Below, in pieces: positions 15,232 to 23,114 of a stretch of 58,727 nt of DNA. The notes below the pieces were generated by a model. The model saw nothing but the letters and a program-made list of their open reading frames with translations. It was not told the DNA's origin and ran no database searches. The stretch's first letter is position 1; each line of letters begins with the position of its first letter. The stretch spans positions 1-58,727 of IMG/VR virus record IMGVR_UViG_3300032287_001165; one strand, written 5' to 3'. A program made the position numbers and the translations under genes. This DNA is from a virus.

Positions 15232-16177
15232 TTTGATTCTCCAATTTTAAAACTTCAGCAACATATTTTTTCGGATCAAGGTTGTACTTTTTAATTAACG
15301 CAGCTTGAGACGGCGTTAACTGTATCTTCCTTGTCCCTGTTGACCGTGATGCCGGAGCAACCACGGATGAAGGCCGCTTTGGAGTCTCAACCGACCTTGG
15401 CTTGTCTTCGTTTCCTCCGAAAACTTCAGGGAACTTCGACTTCACGCGAGCATCAATTTGCTCGAAATATTCATCGGAGCGAGGATCGACTCCGTTGTTG
15501 ACTAGCTTTTGGTGCAGCCCTAGTGCAAAGCTGGTAACTTCCTCGAACCCGTCTGAGCCAAACCACTGGTTTTTTGCTTGCCAGCGCAAGGTTTTTTCGT
15601 CGGCTCGCACCGGTTCGGGTGCTTGTTGACGCGGTTGTACATCAATTTCTTTGGTTTGTAAAGCAGGCGGGCGAAAATTTTGTGCTTGCTGCAACTTTAT
15701 CTTTGCTTCAAACAACTTCTCCTGCGCAGCGATGATGGCATCGGTGTCAAAAGCCTCTTGCGCGGCCTTGTACTCCCGACGCGCATTGTCCAACTCCGCC
15801 TCAGCAGCGGTCTTGGCCATCGTCGTGTACTGCTCTGTACCAGTGCTGACGTACTGTTGAAGCTTCTTGTTTTCTTCAACATAGTGCTGTGCAAGACGCT
15901 CAAGTTCTTGCTTCTCCCTCAAAAGGGCTTCTTTGGCACGGCGTTCGTCGTGACGGGCATGGGTCAACTCCTTGATGCGTTTTTGGGCACCTTGGGTGTA
16001 TGACTCGATCTCGTCGTCGGTTGGGTCTTCTACCTCCCGGTCAAGGGGGCGACGGCCACGATCCTTCTCAGGTGTGTCGTCAACGATCTCAATTTCAACA
16101 TCCTCATTGGTTTCAATTTCAACCTTCTGATTCTTGTCGTCTTCAAGCTCGTCAGGGAACTTGTATTGCTCTGCCAT
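15224..16177 (-). CDS. Scaffolding protein
   Basis: A 317-residue protein: very acidic start (residues 8-60, EDDKNQKVEIETNEDVEIEI), then a long charged coiled-coil region (about 60-170, IKELTHARHDERRAKEALLR, EKQELERLAQHYVEENKKLQ), then a Pro/Gln-rich linker and a C-terminal basic helical segment (SQAALIKKYNLDPKKYVAEV). This composition and its place between portal and capsid genes fit a capsid assembly scaffold, whose C-terminal helices normally bind the capsid shell. Confidence 0.82.
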   Translation of the reverse strand: MAEQYKFPDELEDDKNQKVEIETNEDVEIEIVDDTPEKDRGRRPLDREVEDPTDDEIESYTQGAQKRIKELTHARHDERRAKEALLREKQELERLAQHYVEENKKLQQYVSTGTEQYTTMAKTAAEAELDNARREYKAAQEAFDTDAIIAAQEKLFEAKIKLQQAQNFRPPALQTKEIDVQPRQQAPEPVRADEKTLRWQAKNQWFGSDGFEEVTSFALGLHQKLVNNGVDPRSDEYFEQIDARVKSKFPEVFGGNEDKPRSVETPKRPSSVVAPASRSTGTRKIQLTPSQAALIKKYNLDPKKYVAEVLKLENQNG

Positions 16178-16187
16178 ATCTGCTCCT

Positions 16188-16625
16188 TTAAGCGCGGGTT
16201 AGCCCACGAGGGTCTTGCACAACAGCGTCCACTTGGTCATCATTGATGAGCCGGAACTCTTTTCCGAAAATCTTGAACCGCGTACCGGAATATGTACGCA
16301 CGAGTACGAAGTCACCTTCCTTGCACCACGCGCCTGCGGGAAACTTGGTCTGGTCTTTGTACGCGTCAGGGCCGACCTTGAGCACAAACAGAACCGTTGT
16401 GGCATGTTCTTCTTGGCGCAGGGTGGATGTGGCTTTCACAAGATCAAGCTCGGTGCCGTCAATCTTTTCAGAAATGTCGGGCACGGCACACAGCAACTTC
16501 CAGCCTGTTGGCTCTGGCAGCATGGTGGCTTTCTCTTCGTTTGTTGCGTCGGGTGCTGGCGCATCGACGGGCTGAATTGCTTCAGGCAGGGCATACTGCC
16601 CCGGTTCTAGAACGGTGTCATTCAT
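16188..16625 (-). CDS. GroES-like co-chaperonin
   Basis: A 145-residue protein. After a Pro/Ala-rich start, residues 40-140 follow the GroES pattern: PTGWKLLCAVPDISEKIDGT (first strand and loop), a TELDLVKATSTLRQEE segment where the mobile loop lies, VLFVLKVGPDAYKDQTKFPA, CKEGDFVLVRTYSGTRFKIF and GKEFRLINDDQVDAVVQDP. Phage GroES-like proteins such as T4 gp31 work with host GroEL to fold the capsid protein. The gene sits between portal and scaffold, only a few kilobases from the capsid gene, which supports the same job here. Assignment rests on pattern, not on an alignment. Confidence 0.8.
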   Translation of the reverse strand: MNDTVLEPGQYALPEAIQPVDAPAPDATNEEKATMLPEPTGWKLLCAVPDISEKIDGTELDLVKATSTLRQEEHATTVLFVLKVGPDAYKDQTKFPAGAWCKEGDFVLVRTYSGTRFKIFGKEFRLINDDQVDAVVQDPRGLTRA

Positions 16626-16812
16626 CGGATTTTTCTACTTTCTCTGCAAGGTCAAGAAGATGGCGCTCTGCGATAGCTAGACCCTGAATAACACCGCAAA
16701 GTTTTTGATACTCATCGAAATTGCGACACCCACCACCGGCGCAGTCATCTGCGTAGTTGTTCATGTCGGTACGTATTTTTTCGCGCAATACGCGTGCGAA
16801 GTCTTGAATCAT
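16618..16812 (-). CDS. Small conserved head-operon protein
   Basis: A 64-residue helical protein (MIQDFARVLREKIRTDMNNY, CAGGGCRNFDEYQKLCGVIQ, GLAIAERHLLDLAEKVEKSD). The Cys/Gly-rich knot CAGGGC followed by a helix with an internal Cys is a conserved feature of a small family next to phage portal genes. Overlaps both neighbours by four to eight bases. Function unknown; a small assembly factor is plausible. Confidence 0.7.
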   Translation of the reverse strand: MIQDFARVLREKIRTDMNNYADDCAGGGCRNFDEYQKLCGVIQGLAIAERHLLDLAEKVEKSDE

Positions 16813-19244
16813 TTAGCAGGCTTCTCCTTTTGTTGGTTGAGTCGTTGTTGCATCTGCATTTGTTCGCGCTTGGTTTTGATGTCCCCCGCTTTACTGAATG
16901 CAGATATTTCGGCATTTTGTTTTTGCAACTTGAGCTGGCCAGCCTTGTTCATGGCATCCACTTCCAAACGTTTGTTCTCAAGTGCCAGCTTGCCTTCAAC
17001 CTCTTGCTGGCGCAGTGCCAACTCTTGTTGCTTGATCTGCAACTCTTGCTGCTGCATCTGAATGAGCGGGTCTTGCGCTTGCTGTTGAGCTTGCTGCTGC
17101 GCTGTCACCGCTTGACTTTGCTGGAGCACTTGCTGTGCCGCTTGAGCCATCATGCCCGACAACTGAATCTCCATCTCAGGCGGCAGCTTCTCATCTTCGG
17201 GAGGCAGTGGCATACCCAACTGTTGCTCAATCTTCTGACGGTAGGCGTAGCCAACGTGCTCGGCAACGTGCGCCATCATGGCTGCTTGAATCTGTGGAGC
17301 TTTGGGGTTCTGGCCAACCAACTGCATGACGATGGGGTCTTGCATCGCCATCATGTGCACTTTGATGTGGGACTCATGGTCTTGGTAGAAGAACGCCTTC
17401 AACGGCTCCATGCGCAACGCGGCCATGTTTTCAGACACGGGGTCTTTCGGTTTCTGGTCGTCAGGCAGGGGCACGAGCTTGTCGGCATCCTTGATACCCA
17501 GCACCGCCAACATCTGCCTGTGCAGCTGCGGCAAGTCGTAAATATCGGGAGCCATCTGCGCCATTTGGATCACAGCTTGGTACTGCACCACGCGCTGGCT
17601 CATGGTTGCTGCGTTGGGGTCGCTCACAGGGATGATGTCTACATGGTCGTAGTCAGCAGCCTTGGCTTTACGCGGCGCGTCGATGGGGTCGTAGTCGTAG
17701 ACGGGGTCAGTGAAGTCGCGGATGATCGCGGCCAACAGGCGCAGCTCTTGTTTGAATGTGTAGTGCAGACGGGCTTGAACCGCCGTCATCACCTTGAGTT
17801 GTCTCTCCAACAAAGCCAGTGTCGTGCCCACAGGCGCTTGGGCAGACATGTCCGACACCTTCATGTCGGCAGTCGCAGCAAACCTGCGGCCCTCCTCCAC
17901 AATCTTGTCCATCAGTCCAGACAAGACAATGCTTGGCTCCTTGTACGGCAGGGGCAGGATGCTGTCACGCAGTGCCCCAGACCCAATGTCTACGTCGCGC
18001 CATTCTCCGGGCGCGATTGGGGTGTCGTCACCTTTGATGCGCATGCCTCTGGACTTGAGGCCCCCGGGGAGGTTTGAGAGAGTACCTGCGTCAATAAGCT
18101 GGCGCATGAGACTCGTGGCCGATTTGGCATACCCTCCAATGAGATGGAATAAGCCGAAGCCGTAAGCTCCAAAACCCGGGATGTATTGATAGTGAACAAA
18201 GTGTTGTCGTTTAAGCTCAAGTGGATCGTCCTGTTCCCAGTTTCTACGGATGGCCAGAACATCGTTCGAGCCTTTGATTAGGGTAACTACGTATGGCCTT
18301 GTGATTTCTGTCGGCTCGCCGTCGTCACCTTTTGCTTCGTCGCCTTTGAGCACCAAGTCAACGTGGCACTCATACAGCGTGTAGCGTTCGTCGTTCAAGT
18401 CGGAGAACCCTGTCTCCTTGTCCTTGGCCTTCTTGATGTTGTCTTGTTCTTTGCCGGGGTCAGGCAACTCAATGTCGCGGTAAAAGCCTGCTTGCTGAAG
18501 CTTGACGATCTCGTTCTTTGTCTTGCGCATGACGTGCGTCAAGCGGTAGCAGGTATCCAAGTCGGTTGTGCCGTAAGGCAGGATGATGTCTTCTGCTGGG
18601 ACAAATATGGAAACTTGACGGCCAAGGTTCGGGTCGTAGTACACCTTTTTAAATGCTGAGCCGGTGGCTGGCAGGCTCCACAACATGCGCTCATGCTCAG
18701 GACGGAACTCGCGCATGACCTCCGTCAACTCGTAGTTCATGTCTTCTTGGACACGCACAGCAGCTTCTTGCTTGTCCGGTGTCTCCTTGCCCAGAATTTT
18801 TGTGCGCACCGGCCCTTGCGCGGGGAAGGTCTCAGTGATCGTCTCACTCTGGAAGCGCACCACGGCCTCGGTAATCATCGGGTGGAACACGCCAGAAGCG
18901 CCGTTCCACGGCTCAGTTCTTTCCTCGTACTGCAAGCCCAACAGCTTCAGTCCTTCTGTATACGCCTTCTCCCAGTCCTTGCGGGAGTTCTTGTCGTTCT
19001 CAATGTCTCCGGCCAACTCAGAGGCCATCGCCATGATTTCATCTTCGGGGAGCGTATCTGCCAAGTTCTCGTTGAACTCGTCGTCTTCACCATCTGGGCG
19101 AATGCTCAGTTCCAGATCGCCTACTTCAATATTGACTTCTTCGGGGTCAATGATCTCAATTTCAATCGGCGCTTCCTCTTGGGCAAGTTCCTCCATGCCC
19201 ACGGGGTTTTGGTACAGCGCTTTGTCTATGTTGGTGGCCATCAT
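16809..19244 (-). CDS. Portal protein
   Basis: An 811-residue protein. The acidic N terminus (residues 15-60) is followed by KDWEKAYTEGLKLLGLQYEE, WNGASGVFHPMITEAVVRFQ, LWSLPATGSAFKKVYYDPNL and GFGAYGFGLFHLIGGYAKSA, signatures of the large podovirus-type portal family. The C-terminal 120 residues are a Gln/Ala-rich coiled coil (MAQAAQQVLQQSQAVTAQQQ), as in long portal barrels. It lies just downstream of the large terminase, the usual order. The dodecameric ring would be the packaging channel and tail-attachment site. Start: two adjacent ATGs behind GAGG. Confidence 0.88.
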   Translation of the reverse strand: MMATNIDKALYQNPVGMEELAQEEAPIEIEIIDPEEVNIEVGDLELSIRPDGEDDEFNENLADTLPEDEIMAMASELAGDIENDKNSRKDWEKAYTEGLKLLGLQYEERTEPWNGASGVFHPMITEAVVRFQSETITETFPAQGPVRTKILGKETPDKQEAAVRVQEDMNYELTEVMREFRPEHERMLWSLPATGSAFKKVYYDPNLGRQVSIFVPAEDIILPYGTTDLDTCYRLTHVMRKTKNEIVKLQQAGFYRDIELPDPGKEQDNIKKAKDKETGFSDLNDERYTLYECHVDLVLKGDEAKGDDGEPTEITRPYVVTLIKGSNDVLAIRRNWEQDDPLELKRQHFVHYQYIPGFGAYGFGLFHLIGGYAKSATSLMRQLIDAGTLSNLPGGLKSRGMRIKGDDTPIAPGEWRDVDIGSGALRDSILPLPYKEPSIVLSGLMDKIVEEGRRFAATADMKVSDMSAQAPVGTTLALLERQLKVMTAVQARLHYTFKQELRLLAAIIRDFTDPVYDYDPIDAPRKAKAADYDHVDIIPVSDPNAATMSQRVVQYQAVIQMAQMAPDIYDLPQLHRQMLAVLGIKDADKLVPLPDDQKPKDPVSENMAALRMEPLKAFFYQDHESHIKVHMMAMQDPIVMQLVGQNPKAPQIQAAMMAHVAEHVGYAYRQKIEQQLGMPLPPEDEKLPPEMEIQLSGMMAQAAQQVLQQSQAVTAQQQAQQQAQDPLIQMQQQELQIKQQELALRQQEVEGKLALENKRLEVDAMNKAGQLKLQKQNAEISAFSKAGDIKTKREQMQMQQRLNQQKEKPAK

Positions 19245-19250
19245 TTATCC

Positions 19251-20789
19251 TCAGTAGTACGCCGCAGTCCGGCGCTTAAAAAATCGTGGTTCGTCTGGTT
19301 CATCCGTGTCGATACGGATGAAGCCGCCTTGTCTGACTCGAAGCAGTGCTTGTGTTGTTGTGTCAACGTAGTCGTCATTCTCTCCGACTGGGAAAGCTGC
19401 AACTTCTTCAATCACTTCGCGTGCCCAGCGTGTGTCTGGTGCCCACACCAGTCCAGATGCAAACATGTCGGCCACGGCGTTGACACGTACCATCTTATCG
19501 TTTCCACGGCTCGGTGTAAATTCTTGTACAGGGATGCCCATGTTGCGCAACTCTTGGATCAACGGGCCACCAGCGGCTTTCTTCTCCACGATGAACGCGT
19601 CCGGCTCCCACTCACGCCACTGCTTGAATGCGACTTGTTTCAACTCGGGGAACGCCATCCTGTCCTTGAACGCGTCAAGCAATATGACCTGCGCTTGGCT
19701 GTTCTCCTCTTCGTTGTAGAACACACCCCACGTTGTGCACGCGCTGTAGTCAGATGTGCTCTTTGTCTCGTGCGCCGTGTCCCAGCTCTGGATGATGTAC
19801 TCGCAGTCAGGCGGTGTGTCGCTTGGCCAGATTCTCCAATGCTTTCGGGCAATGATGGCGGCTGTATCCGATGTGGGCTGCTGCATGTACTGCGCGTTCC
19901 AGTACCGAGGATCCATCGACGACTTGGCTGACTTTAAAGCGGAGAGCGGCCACTGCTCCGGCCAGAGCGACTTCTCGTTGTCCGTGCCCTCGTGCAGGAT
20001 GGCTGGCAGCTCCACGATCTCCCATGTGGGGGAGTCAGGGTTCTTGACTTGGTAGTCGATCAGCCGTCCGGTCAAGTCCAACTTCCCCCAGCGCGTCATG
20101 ATGACAATGATCGCCCCGCCCGGCATCAATCGCTGCAACGGGCCGGTCTGAAACCAAGACCACGCCGTGTCAAACGCCAGTCGGCTGTTGGCCTTTACGT
20201 CCTGTTCCGAATGTGGGTCGTCAATGACAAACAGATCAGCACCGCGACCGGCAAGAGCACCACCAACACCAGCCGCATAGTACTGACCGCCAGCCGCAGT
20301 GCTCCATTTGCCAGCAGCTTTTTGGTCGTCTGCCACAAGGGTTTGGGGAAAAAGTTCATGGTATTGCTCGTCGTCCAGTAAGTTTCTGACTCTGCGTCCG
20401 AAGTCCTCAGACAAAGAGGCCGTGTGCGTTCCCATGATGATCTTCTTGTCTGGGAAGTTGCCAAGGAAGAAAGCGGGGAACAGGTAGGAGGAGAACTCCG
20501 ACTTACCCATACGCGGCGCGATGTTGACAATCACCCGCTTCTTTTTCCCCGCAATCACATCTTGGAATATCTTGGCCAGCTTCCTGTGGTGTGGCCCCAC
20601 TTTGAACCCGGGGTAGACATGCTTGGCAAACTCAATCATGTCCGTGCGGCCAGCCACCAGCTTGTACCGCTTCTCGCGCTCCTCCAACATGTCCATCAGC
20701 TCCACCTTTTCCTGCAAAGTCATGGTGGGCAGGGCTTTTTGGATAGCCTGAATTTCAGTCGGGCTGAGCGTCAGGTTGCTGAGTTTCAT
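19251..20789 (-). CDS. terL: Terminase large subunit
   Basis: A 512-residue packaging ATPase-nuclease. Residues 91-98 (APRMGKSE) form the Walker A-type motif, 186-191 (LFVIDD) Walker B and 229-234 (VIMTRW) the coupling motif. The nuclease half has Asp337 in QSWDTA, Glu402 in VEKKAAGG and the Asp-rich GENDDYVDTT near residue 480, the expected RNase H-like metal-binding acids. Length fits the family. It overlaps the upstream small subunit by 35 bases and precedes the portal gene by six. It cuts and pumps DNA into the procapsid. Confidence 0.93.
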   Translation of the reverse strand: MKLSNLTLSPTEIQAIQKALPTMTLQEKVELMDMLEEREKRYKLVAGRTDMIEFAKHVYPGFKVGPHHRKLAKIFQDVIAGKKKRVIVNIAPRMGKSEFSSYLFPAFFLGNFPDKKIIMGTHTASLSEDFGRRVRNLLDDEQYHELFPQTLVADDQKAAGKWSTAAGGQYYAAGVGGALAGRGADLFVIDDPHSEQDVKANSRLAFDTAWSWFQTGPLQRLMPGGAIIVIMTRWGKLDLTGRLIDYQVKNPDSPTWEIVELPAILHEGTDNEKSLWPEQWPLSALKSAKSSMDPRYWNAQYMQQPTSDTAAIIARKHWRIWPSDTPPDCEYIIQSWDTAHETKSTSDYSACTTWGVFYNEEENSQAQVILLDAFKDRMAFPELKQVAFKQWREWEPDAFIVEKKAAGGPLIQELRNMGIPVQEFTPSRGNDKMVRVNAVADMFASGLVWAPDTRWAREVIEEVAAFPVGENDDYVDTTTQALLRVRQGGFIRIDTDEPDEPRFFKRRTAAYY

Positions 20790-21369
20790 CGGTGGTTTCT
20801 GGTGTGTTTATTTCTATGTCCTCAATAGGTTCAGCGTCGGTCACGCCCATGAACTTGGCCAACTTCTCCTTGAGTTTCTTGTCGATTTCCTCGTCGGTGA
20901 GGTCTGTCTTCTTGACCTCGATCTTGTCTGTGAACAGCCCGACTTCCGTGACTTTGCCCAGCAGGCCCAGTGCTTTCAGGCGGATATTGGCGTTGGGGGA
21001 CTGGGTTTCCTCAAACAGTTTGGCCACCGTGTACCCACGGAGTTCCTTGGCCATGGCCACAAACTCCCAGTCATATGCAGTCAGCATGCCCGTGATGTGC
21101 CGCACCGCCGCCGGGGTCTTGAGCTGGAGCAGTTTTGTTTTCTGGTCGTGGGGGTCTTGGTCAGCAATGACCACTTTGAATGCTTCGCGGGCTGCCGCCG
21201 TCTGGGCTTGGGCGCTGACCTCATCATCTGGCGTGGCCCCGAGTTCTTCTAACCACTCGGCTGTGGCAATTTGCGCCGACAGGAGATCCGCTGTATCTAC
21301 AGCATCAATCGTTACGAAATCTTCCAGACCGGCGTCGTCTGGTGAAAATTGCACCAAATGCTCCAACAT
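20755..21369 (-). CDS. Putative terminase small subunit
   Basis: A 204-residue protein. The central part (KTPAAVRHITGMLTAYDWEF, VAMAKELRGYTVAKLFEETQ, SPNANIRLKALGLLGKVTEV) is the helical core common to small terminases of this type, and residues 155-204 are very acidic (DAEPIEDIEINTPETTDETQ). It is the first gene of the minus-strand late operon and overlaps terL, as expected for the DNA-recognition subunit. No good ribosome site precedes the ATG; a small CTGTG/CACAG hairpin with an A-rich loop lies in its leader (21378-21393). Confidence 0.78.
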   Translation of the reverse strand: MLEHLVQFSPDDAGLEDFVTIDAVDTADLLSAQIATAEWLEELGATPDDEVSAQAQTAAAREAFKVVIADQDPHDQKTKLLQLKTPAAVRHITGMLTAYDWEFVAMAKELRGYTVAKLFEETQSPNANIRLKALGLLGKVTEVGLFTDKIEVKKTDLTDEEIDKKLKEKLAKFMGVTDAEPIEDIEINTPETTDETQQPDAQPD

Positions 21370-21424
21370 TTTGATTGCTGTGTTTTTTCACAGGGTTGTT
21401 GCGCGTTGGGGTGCAGTGTACACT

Positions 21425-21515
21425 TATTCCCAGCAGTTGCGCAAGCACTTGCTCTCTCCTCAGTTGTGACCCAACTGTTAACACCCCTCGTCAGCAATGC
21501 CGGGGGGTTTTTTTT
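21425..21515 (+). ncRNA. Possible short plus-strand RNA ending at the 21515 terminator
   Basis: A plus-strand terminator ends at 21515, yet no plus-strand gene precedes it; everything to the left is minus-strand. A weak sigma70-like promoter (TTGTTG at 21396-21401, 17-base spacer, TACACT at 21419-21424) could start a transcript of about 90 bases. No reading frame with a ribosome site lies in it. It would be antisense to the leader of the late operon. The alternative is that the terminator only insulates the early region. Confidence 0.3.
21484..21515 (+). terminator. Intrinsic terminator in the divergent control region
   Basis: A 7-bp stem (21484-21490 with 21501-21507, one G-U pair, 10-base loop) is followed by eight T on the plus strand (21508-21515). 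Read on the minus strand there is no T run, so it acts in the plus direction only. Confidence 0.75.
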
Positions 21516-21534
21516 ACATGAGACTGTCCATCGT

Positions 21535-21564
21535 TTGACACAGGTTATTTTGAATTTTTATAAA
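21535..21564 (+). promoter_or_regulatory. Sigma70-type early promoter P1
   Basis: TTGACA at 21535-21540, an 18-base spacer and TATAAA at 21559-21564, in an AT-rich stretch. A small palindrome AGTATT-ACAGG-AATACT (21585-21601) lies just past the expected start and could be an operator. No gene starts before 21811, so this would give a leader of about 240 bases. Confidence 0.75.
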
Positions 21565-21726
21565 ATTTTGGGGTGTAGGGGATAAGTATTACAGGAATAC
21601 TCGAAGCGGGTGGGGAATAGTGTTCACGACCAAGTGGGTCATCGCTGCCCACAAGGGGTGGTGGGGGTATGGTGGGGTCTAAGGTATTACGATTTTTCAT
21701 GTCAAGGGTATTGTGAAACTCGTTTG

Positions 21727-21735
21727 TGCTATAAT
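21727..21735 (+). promoter_or_regulatory. Extended -10 early promoter P2
   Basis: TGCTATAAT at 21727-21735 is a perfect extended -10 element; no good -35 box lies at the right distance, as is usual for this class. It is 75 bases before the first early gene. Confidence 0.7.
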
Positions 21736-21771
21736 AGATTTATCGATTGGGGGAACTCAGTCGGTCTGTCG

Positions 21772-21798
21772 CCCCGCCAGTTGCGGGGTTTTTCTTTT
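21772..21798 (+). terminator. Terminator-like hairpin (attenuator) in the early leader
   Basis: CCCCGC (21772-21777), a 5-base loop and GCGGGG (21783-21788) are followed by TTTTTCTTTT (21789-21798). This is a textbook intrinsic terminator placed between promoter P2 and the first early gene, whose ribosome site (GGAGA) starts right after the T run. It could limit early transcription unless antiterminated. Confidence 0.75.
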
Positions 21799-21810
21799 GG
21801 AGAGCTAACT

Positions 21811-22203
21811 ATGAAACTCGCAACTTACATCAACCCACGCACATATCGTGCAATCGTGCCTACTCTGAAACTCGCAGACATTGAGTCTGCCAGTTTGCTT
21901 GATGTCCTACTCAACAATGGTGTAGGCACACGCAAGGATGCAGTGCCTTATGTCGTGTTCTATGTGACGCAACTGCCCAATGTCACACGCAAGCCTTACG
22001 AGGGTCAGCGGGGTTGGACATTCGGGCGAGGTACTGCTGAGCAGAAACGCACAGACAGGATTCTTGACAACATCTTTGTGGATGTGAACGCAGACGCAAA
22101 GAAACCAAAGGCAAGCAAGAAGAAAGACAAGGTTGCTCGTCTTGTGTCAGCGTATGAGGCAATGACTGCGGCTGAGAAGCGCCGCTTCTTGGCTTCAATC
22201 TGA
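21811..22203 (+). CDS. First early gene, unknown small protein
   Basis: A 130-residue protein starting MKLATYINPRTYRAIVPTLK; the ATG at 21811 has a GGAGA ribosome site, and a longer in-frame upstream reading would cross the promoter and leader. The second half is basic (KKPKASKKKDKVARLVSAYE) and ends in a helix (MTAAEKRRFLAS). Part of its coding sequence (21868-21896) is a copy of the dispersed inverted repeat, and another copy lies at its stop codon. Being first in the early operon it may act on the host, but nothing in the sequence defines the function. Confidence 0.75.
   Translation: MKLATYINPRTYRAIVPTLKLADIESASLLDVLLNNGVGTRKDAVPYVVFYVTQLPNVTRKPYEGQRGWTFGRGTAEQKRTDRILDNIFVDVNADAKKPKASKKKDKVARLVSAYEAMTAAEKRRFLASI
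21868..21896 (+). repeat. Dispersed inverted repeat, copy 1 (inside a gene)
   Basis: AAACTCGCAGAC, loop ATTGA, GTCTGCCAGTTT. One mismatch in the 12-bp stem. It encodes the residues KLADIESASL of the first early protein. Confidence 0.85.
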
Positions 22204-22235
22204 AACTGGCAGACATCTTGTCTGCGAGTTTTTTC
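22203..22235 (+). repeat. Dispersed inverted repeat, copy 2 (terminator-like)
   Basis: AAACTGGCAGAC, loop ATCTT, GTCTGCGAGTTT plus three more T. It begins at the last base of the first early gene's stop codon and has the T run of an intrinsic terminator. Confidence 0.85.
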
Positions 22236-22303
22236 AAAGCGGTGTGGATGTCTCGTCCCACCGCTGTTCTTTTCTTTGTCAACCAACTTAACTGGAAAGC
22301 ATC

Positions 22304-22438
22304 ATGACACAACACTACCTGCGACTCTTAACCCTTCAAGACTACTGTTTCCGCACGAACAAACGCCGTTGGGCTAAAGCCATTGGCAAAGAACTCAAGG
22401 CGTTCCTGCTCGACAACCCATCCTTCCGCAACTACTAA
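22304..22438 (+). CDS. Small early protein, unknown
   Basis: A 44-residue basic protein (MTQHYLRLLTLQDYCFRTNK, RRWAKAIGKELKAFLLDNPS) with a GGAAAG ribosome site and a TAA at 22436-22438. It is mostly helical with an Arg/Lys cluster in the middle. The gene before and after it use the same ribosome site type. Function unknown. Confidence 0.6.
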   Translation: MTQHYLRLLTLQDYCFRTNKRRWAKAIGKELKAFLLDNPSFRNY

Positions 22439-22455
22439 ACCCAAGGAAAGTCATC

Positions 22456-22563
22456 ATGACCAAGTCTCAACTCAAAGAAATCCGCCAAATCCTCGCGCAT
22501 GAATACCGCACGGCTATCGCCTGCAAGCGCACATTCACACCCATCTGGTATCTGTTCGTCTGA
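22456..22563 (+). CDS. Very small early protein, unknown
   Basis: A 35-residue protein (MTKSQLKEIRQILAHEYRTA, then IACKRTFTPIWYLFV) with an AAGGAAAG ribosome site. A short charged helix is followed by a hydrophobic end. Its good ribosome site and position in a regular row of genes support it, but it is short enough to be doubtful. Confidence 0.5.
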   Translation: MTKSQLKEIRQILAHEYRTAIACKRTFTPIWYLFV

Positions 22564-22573
22564 AAGGAAAGCC

Positions 22574-22741
22574 ATGAAACCCGCAATCAAAGCCAAACTC
22601 AGCGCCCTCAAAGCCCAACTCAAACAAGACGAGGAACTCAGGCGCAAAGACCCACGGCGTGCCGAAGCACTGCGACAAGCGCGGTGGCAAGAGGAATGGA
22701 AAGAGATAAAAGCTCAGTGCACACAGCTCAAACTCCTCTGA
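22574..22741 (+). CDS. Small charged helical early protein
   Basis: A 55-residue protein (MKPAIKAKLSALKAQLKQDE, ELRRKDPRRAEALRQARWQE) that looks like a single charged helix or coiled coil. The ATG at 22574 has an AAAGGAAAG ribosome site. It is followed at once by copy 3 of the inverted repeat. No function can be assigned. Confidence 0.6.
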   Translation: MKPAIKAKLSALKAQLKQDEELRRKDPRRAEALRQARWQEEWKEIKAQCTQLKLL

Positions 22742-22749
22742 AACCCCTC

Positions 22750-22776
22750 AACTCGCAGACATTTTGTCTGCGAGTT
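22750..22776 (+). repeat. Dispersed inverted repeat, copy 3
   Basis: AACTCGCAGAC, loop ATTTT, GTCTGCGAGTT: a perfect 11-bp stem nine bases after the stop of the 55-residue gene. Confidence 0.85.
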
Positions 22777-22821
22777 CTCATACTACTTCCTTCTACTGTG
22801 TTTTTATACAGTAGTGGGTAT

Positions 22822-22861
22822 CATACCCACCATTTTTCGCGTCTGGACACACTACTGGGTG
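22822..22861 (+). repeat. Left arm of a 40-bp inverted repeat
   Basis: Matches the reverse complement of 23075-23114 at 35 of 40 positions, including the blocks CATACCCACCATTTTTCG and GGACACACT. The arms are 213 bp apart. No flanking direct repeats are visible. Confidence 0.85.
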
Positions 22862-23074
22862 CGAAATTTTTCCAGCGCTGGCGGGAGTTCTTGCGTTGTC
22901 CAGCCCACAATACCTATATATATATAAGAGATAAAAAGATAAATATATATATATATGGGTGAGTGGGTATGGTTTTTCTTGAAAAAAAGAAAAAAGGTTT
23001 TGGTTCCTCCAAAATCAGATAGGTATCGAGGGATGGAATGGTAGAATTCTCAGCATTCACGGGCACAAACACCT

Positions 23075-23114
23075 CACCCACCAGTGTGTCCGCACTCGAA
23101 AAATGGTGGGTATG
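23075..23114 (-). repeat. Right arm of a 40-bp inverted repeat
   Basis: Reverse-complement partner of 22822-22861. It ends 47 bp before the next gene and carries a GTGGGTAT copy at 23106-23113. Confidence 0.85.

Noticed and set aside
16794-18077. Long open frame (427 codons) on the plus strand
   Set aside because: It is antisense to the portal gene, whose sequence is clearly conserved; Leu/His/Arg-rich composition is typical of a mirror frame.
18693-19931. Long open frame (412 codons) on the plus strand
   Set aside because: Antisense to portal and large terminase; no ribosome site or family resemblance.
22822-23114. The 40-bp inverted repeats as the ends of an insertion sequence
   Set aside because: No transposase frame lies between them and no flanking target duplication is visible; a small non-autonomous element cannot be fully excluded.
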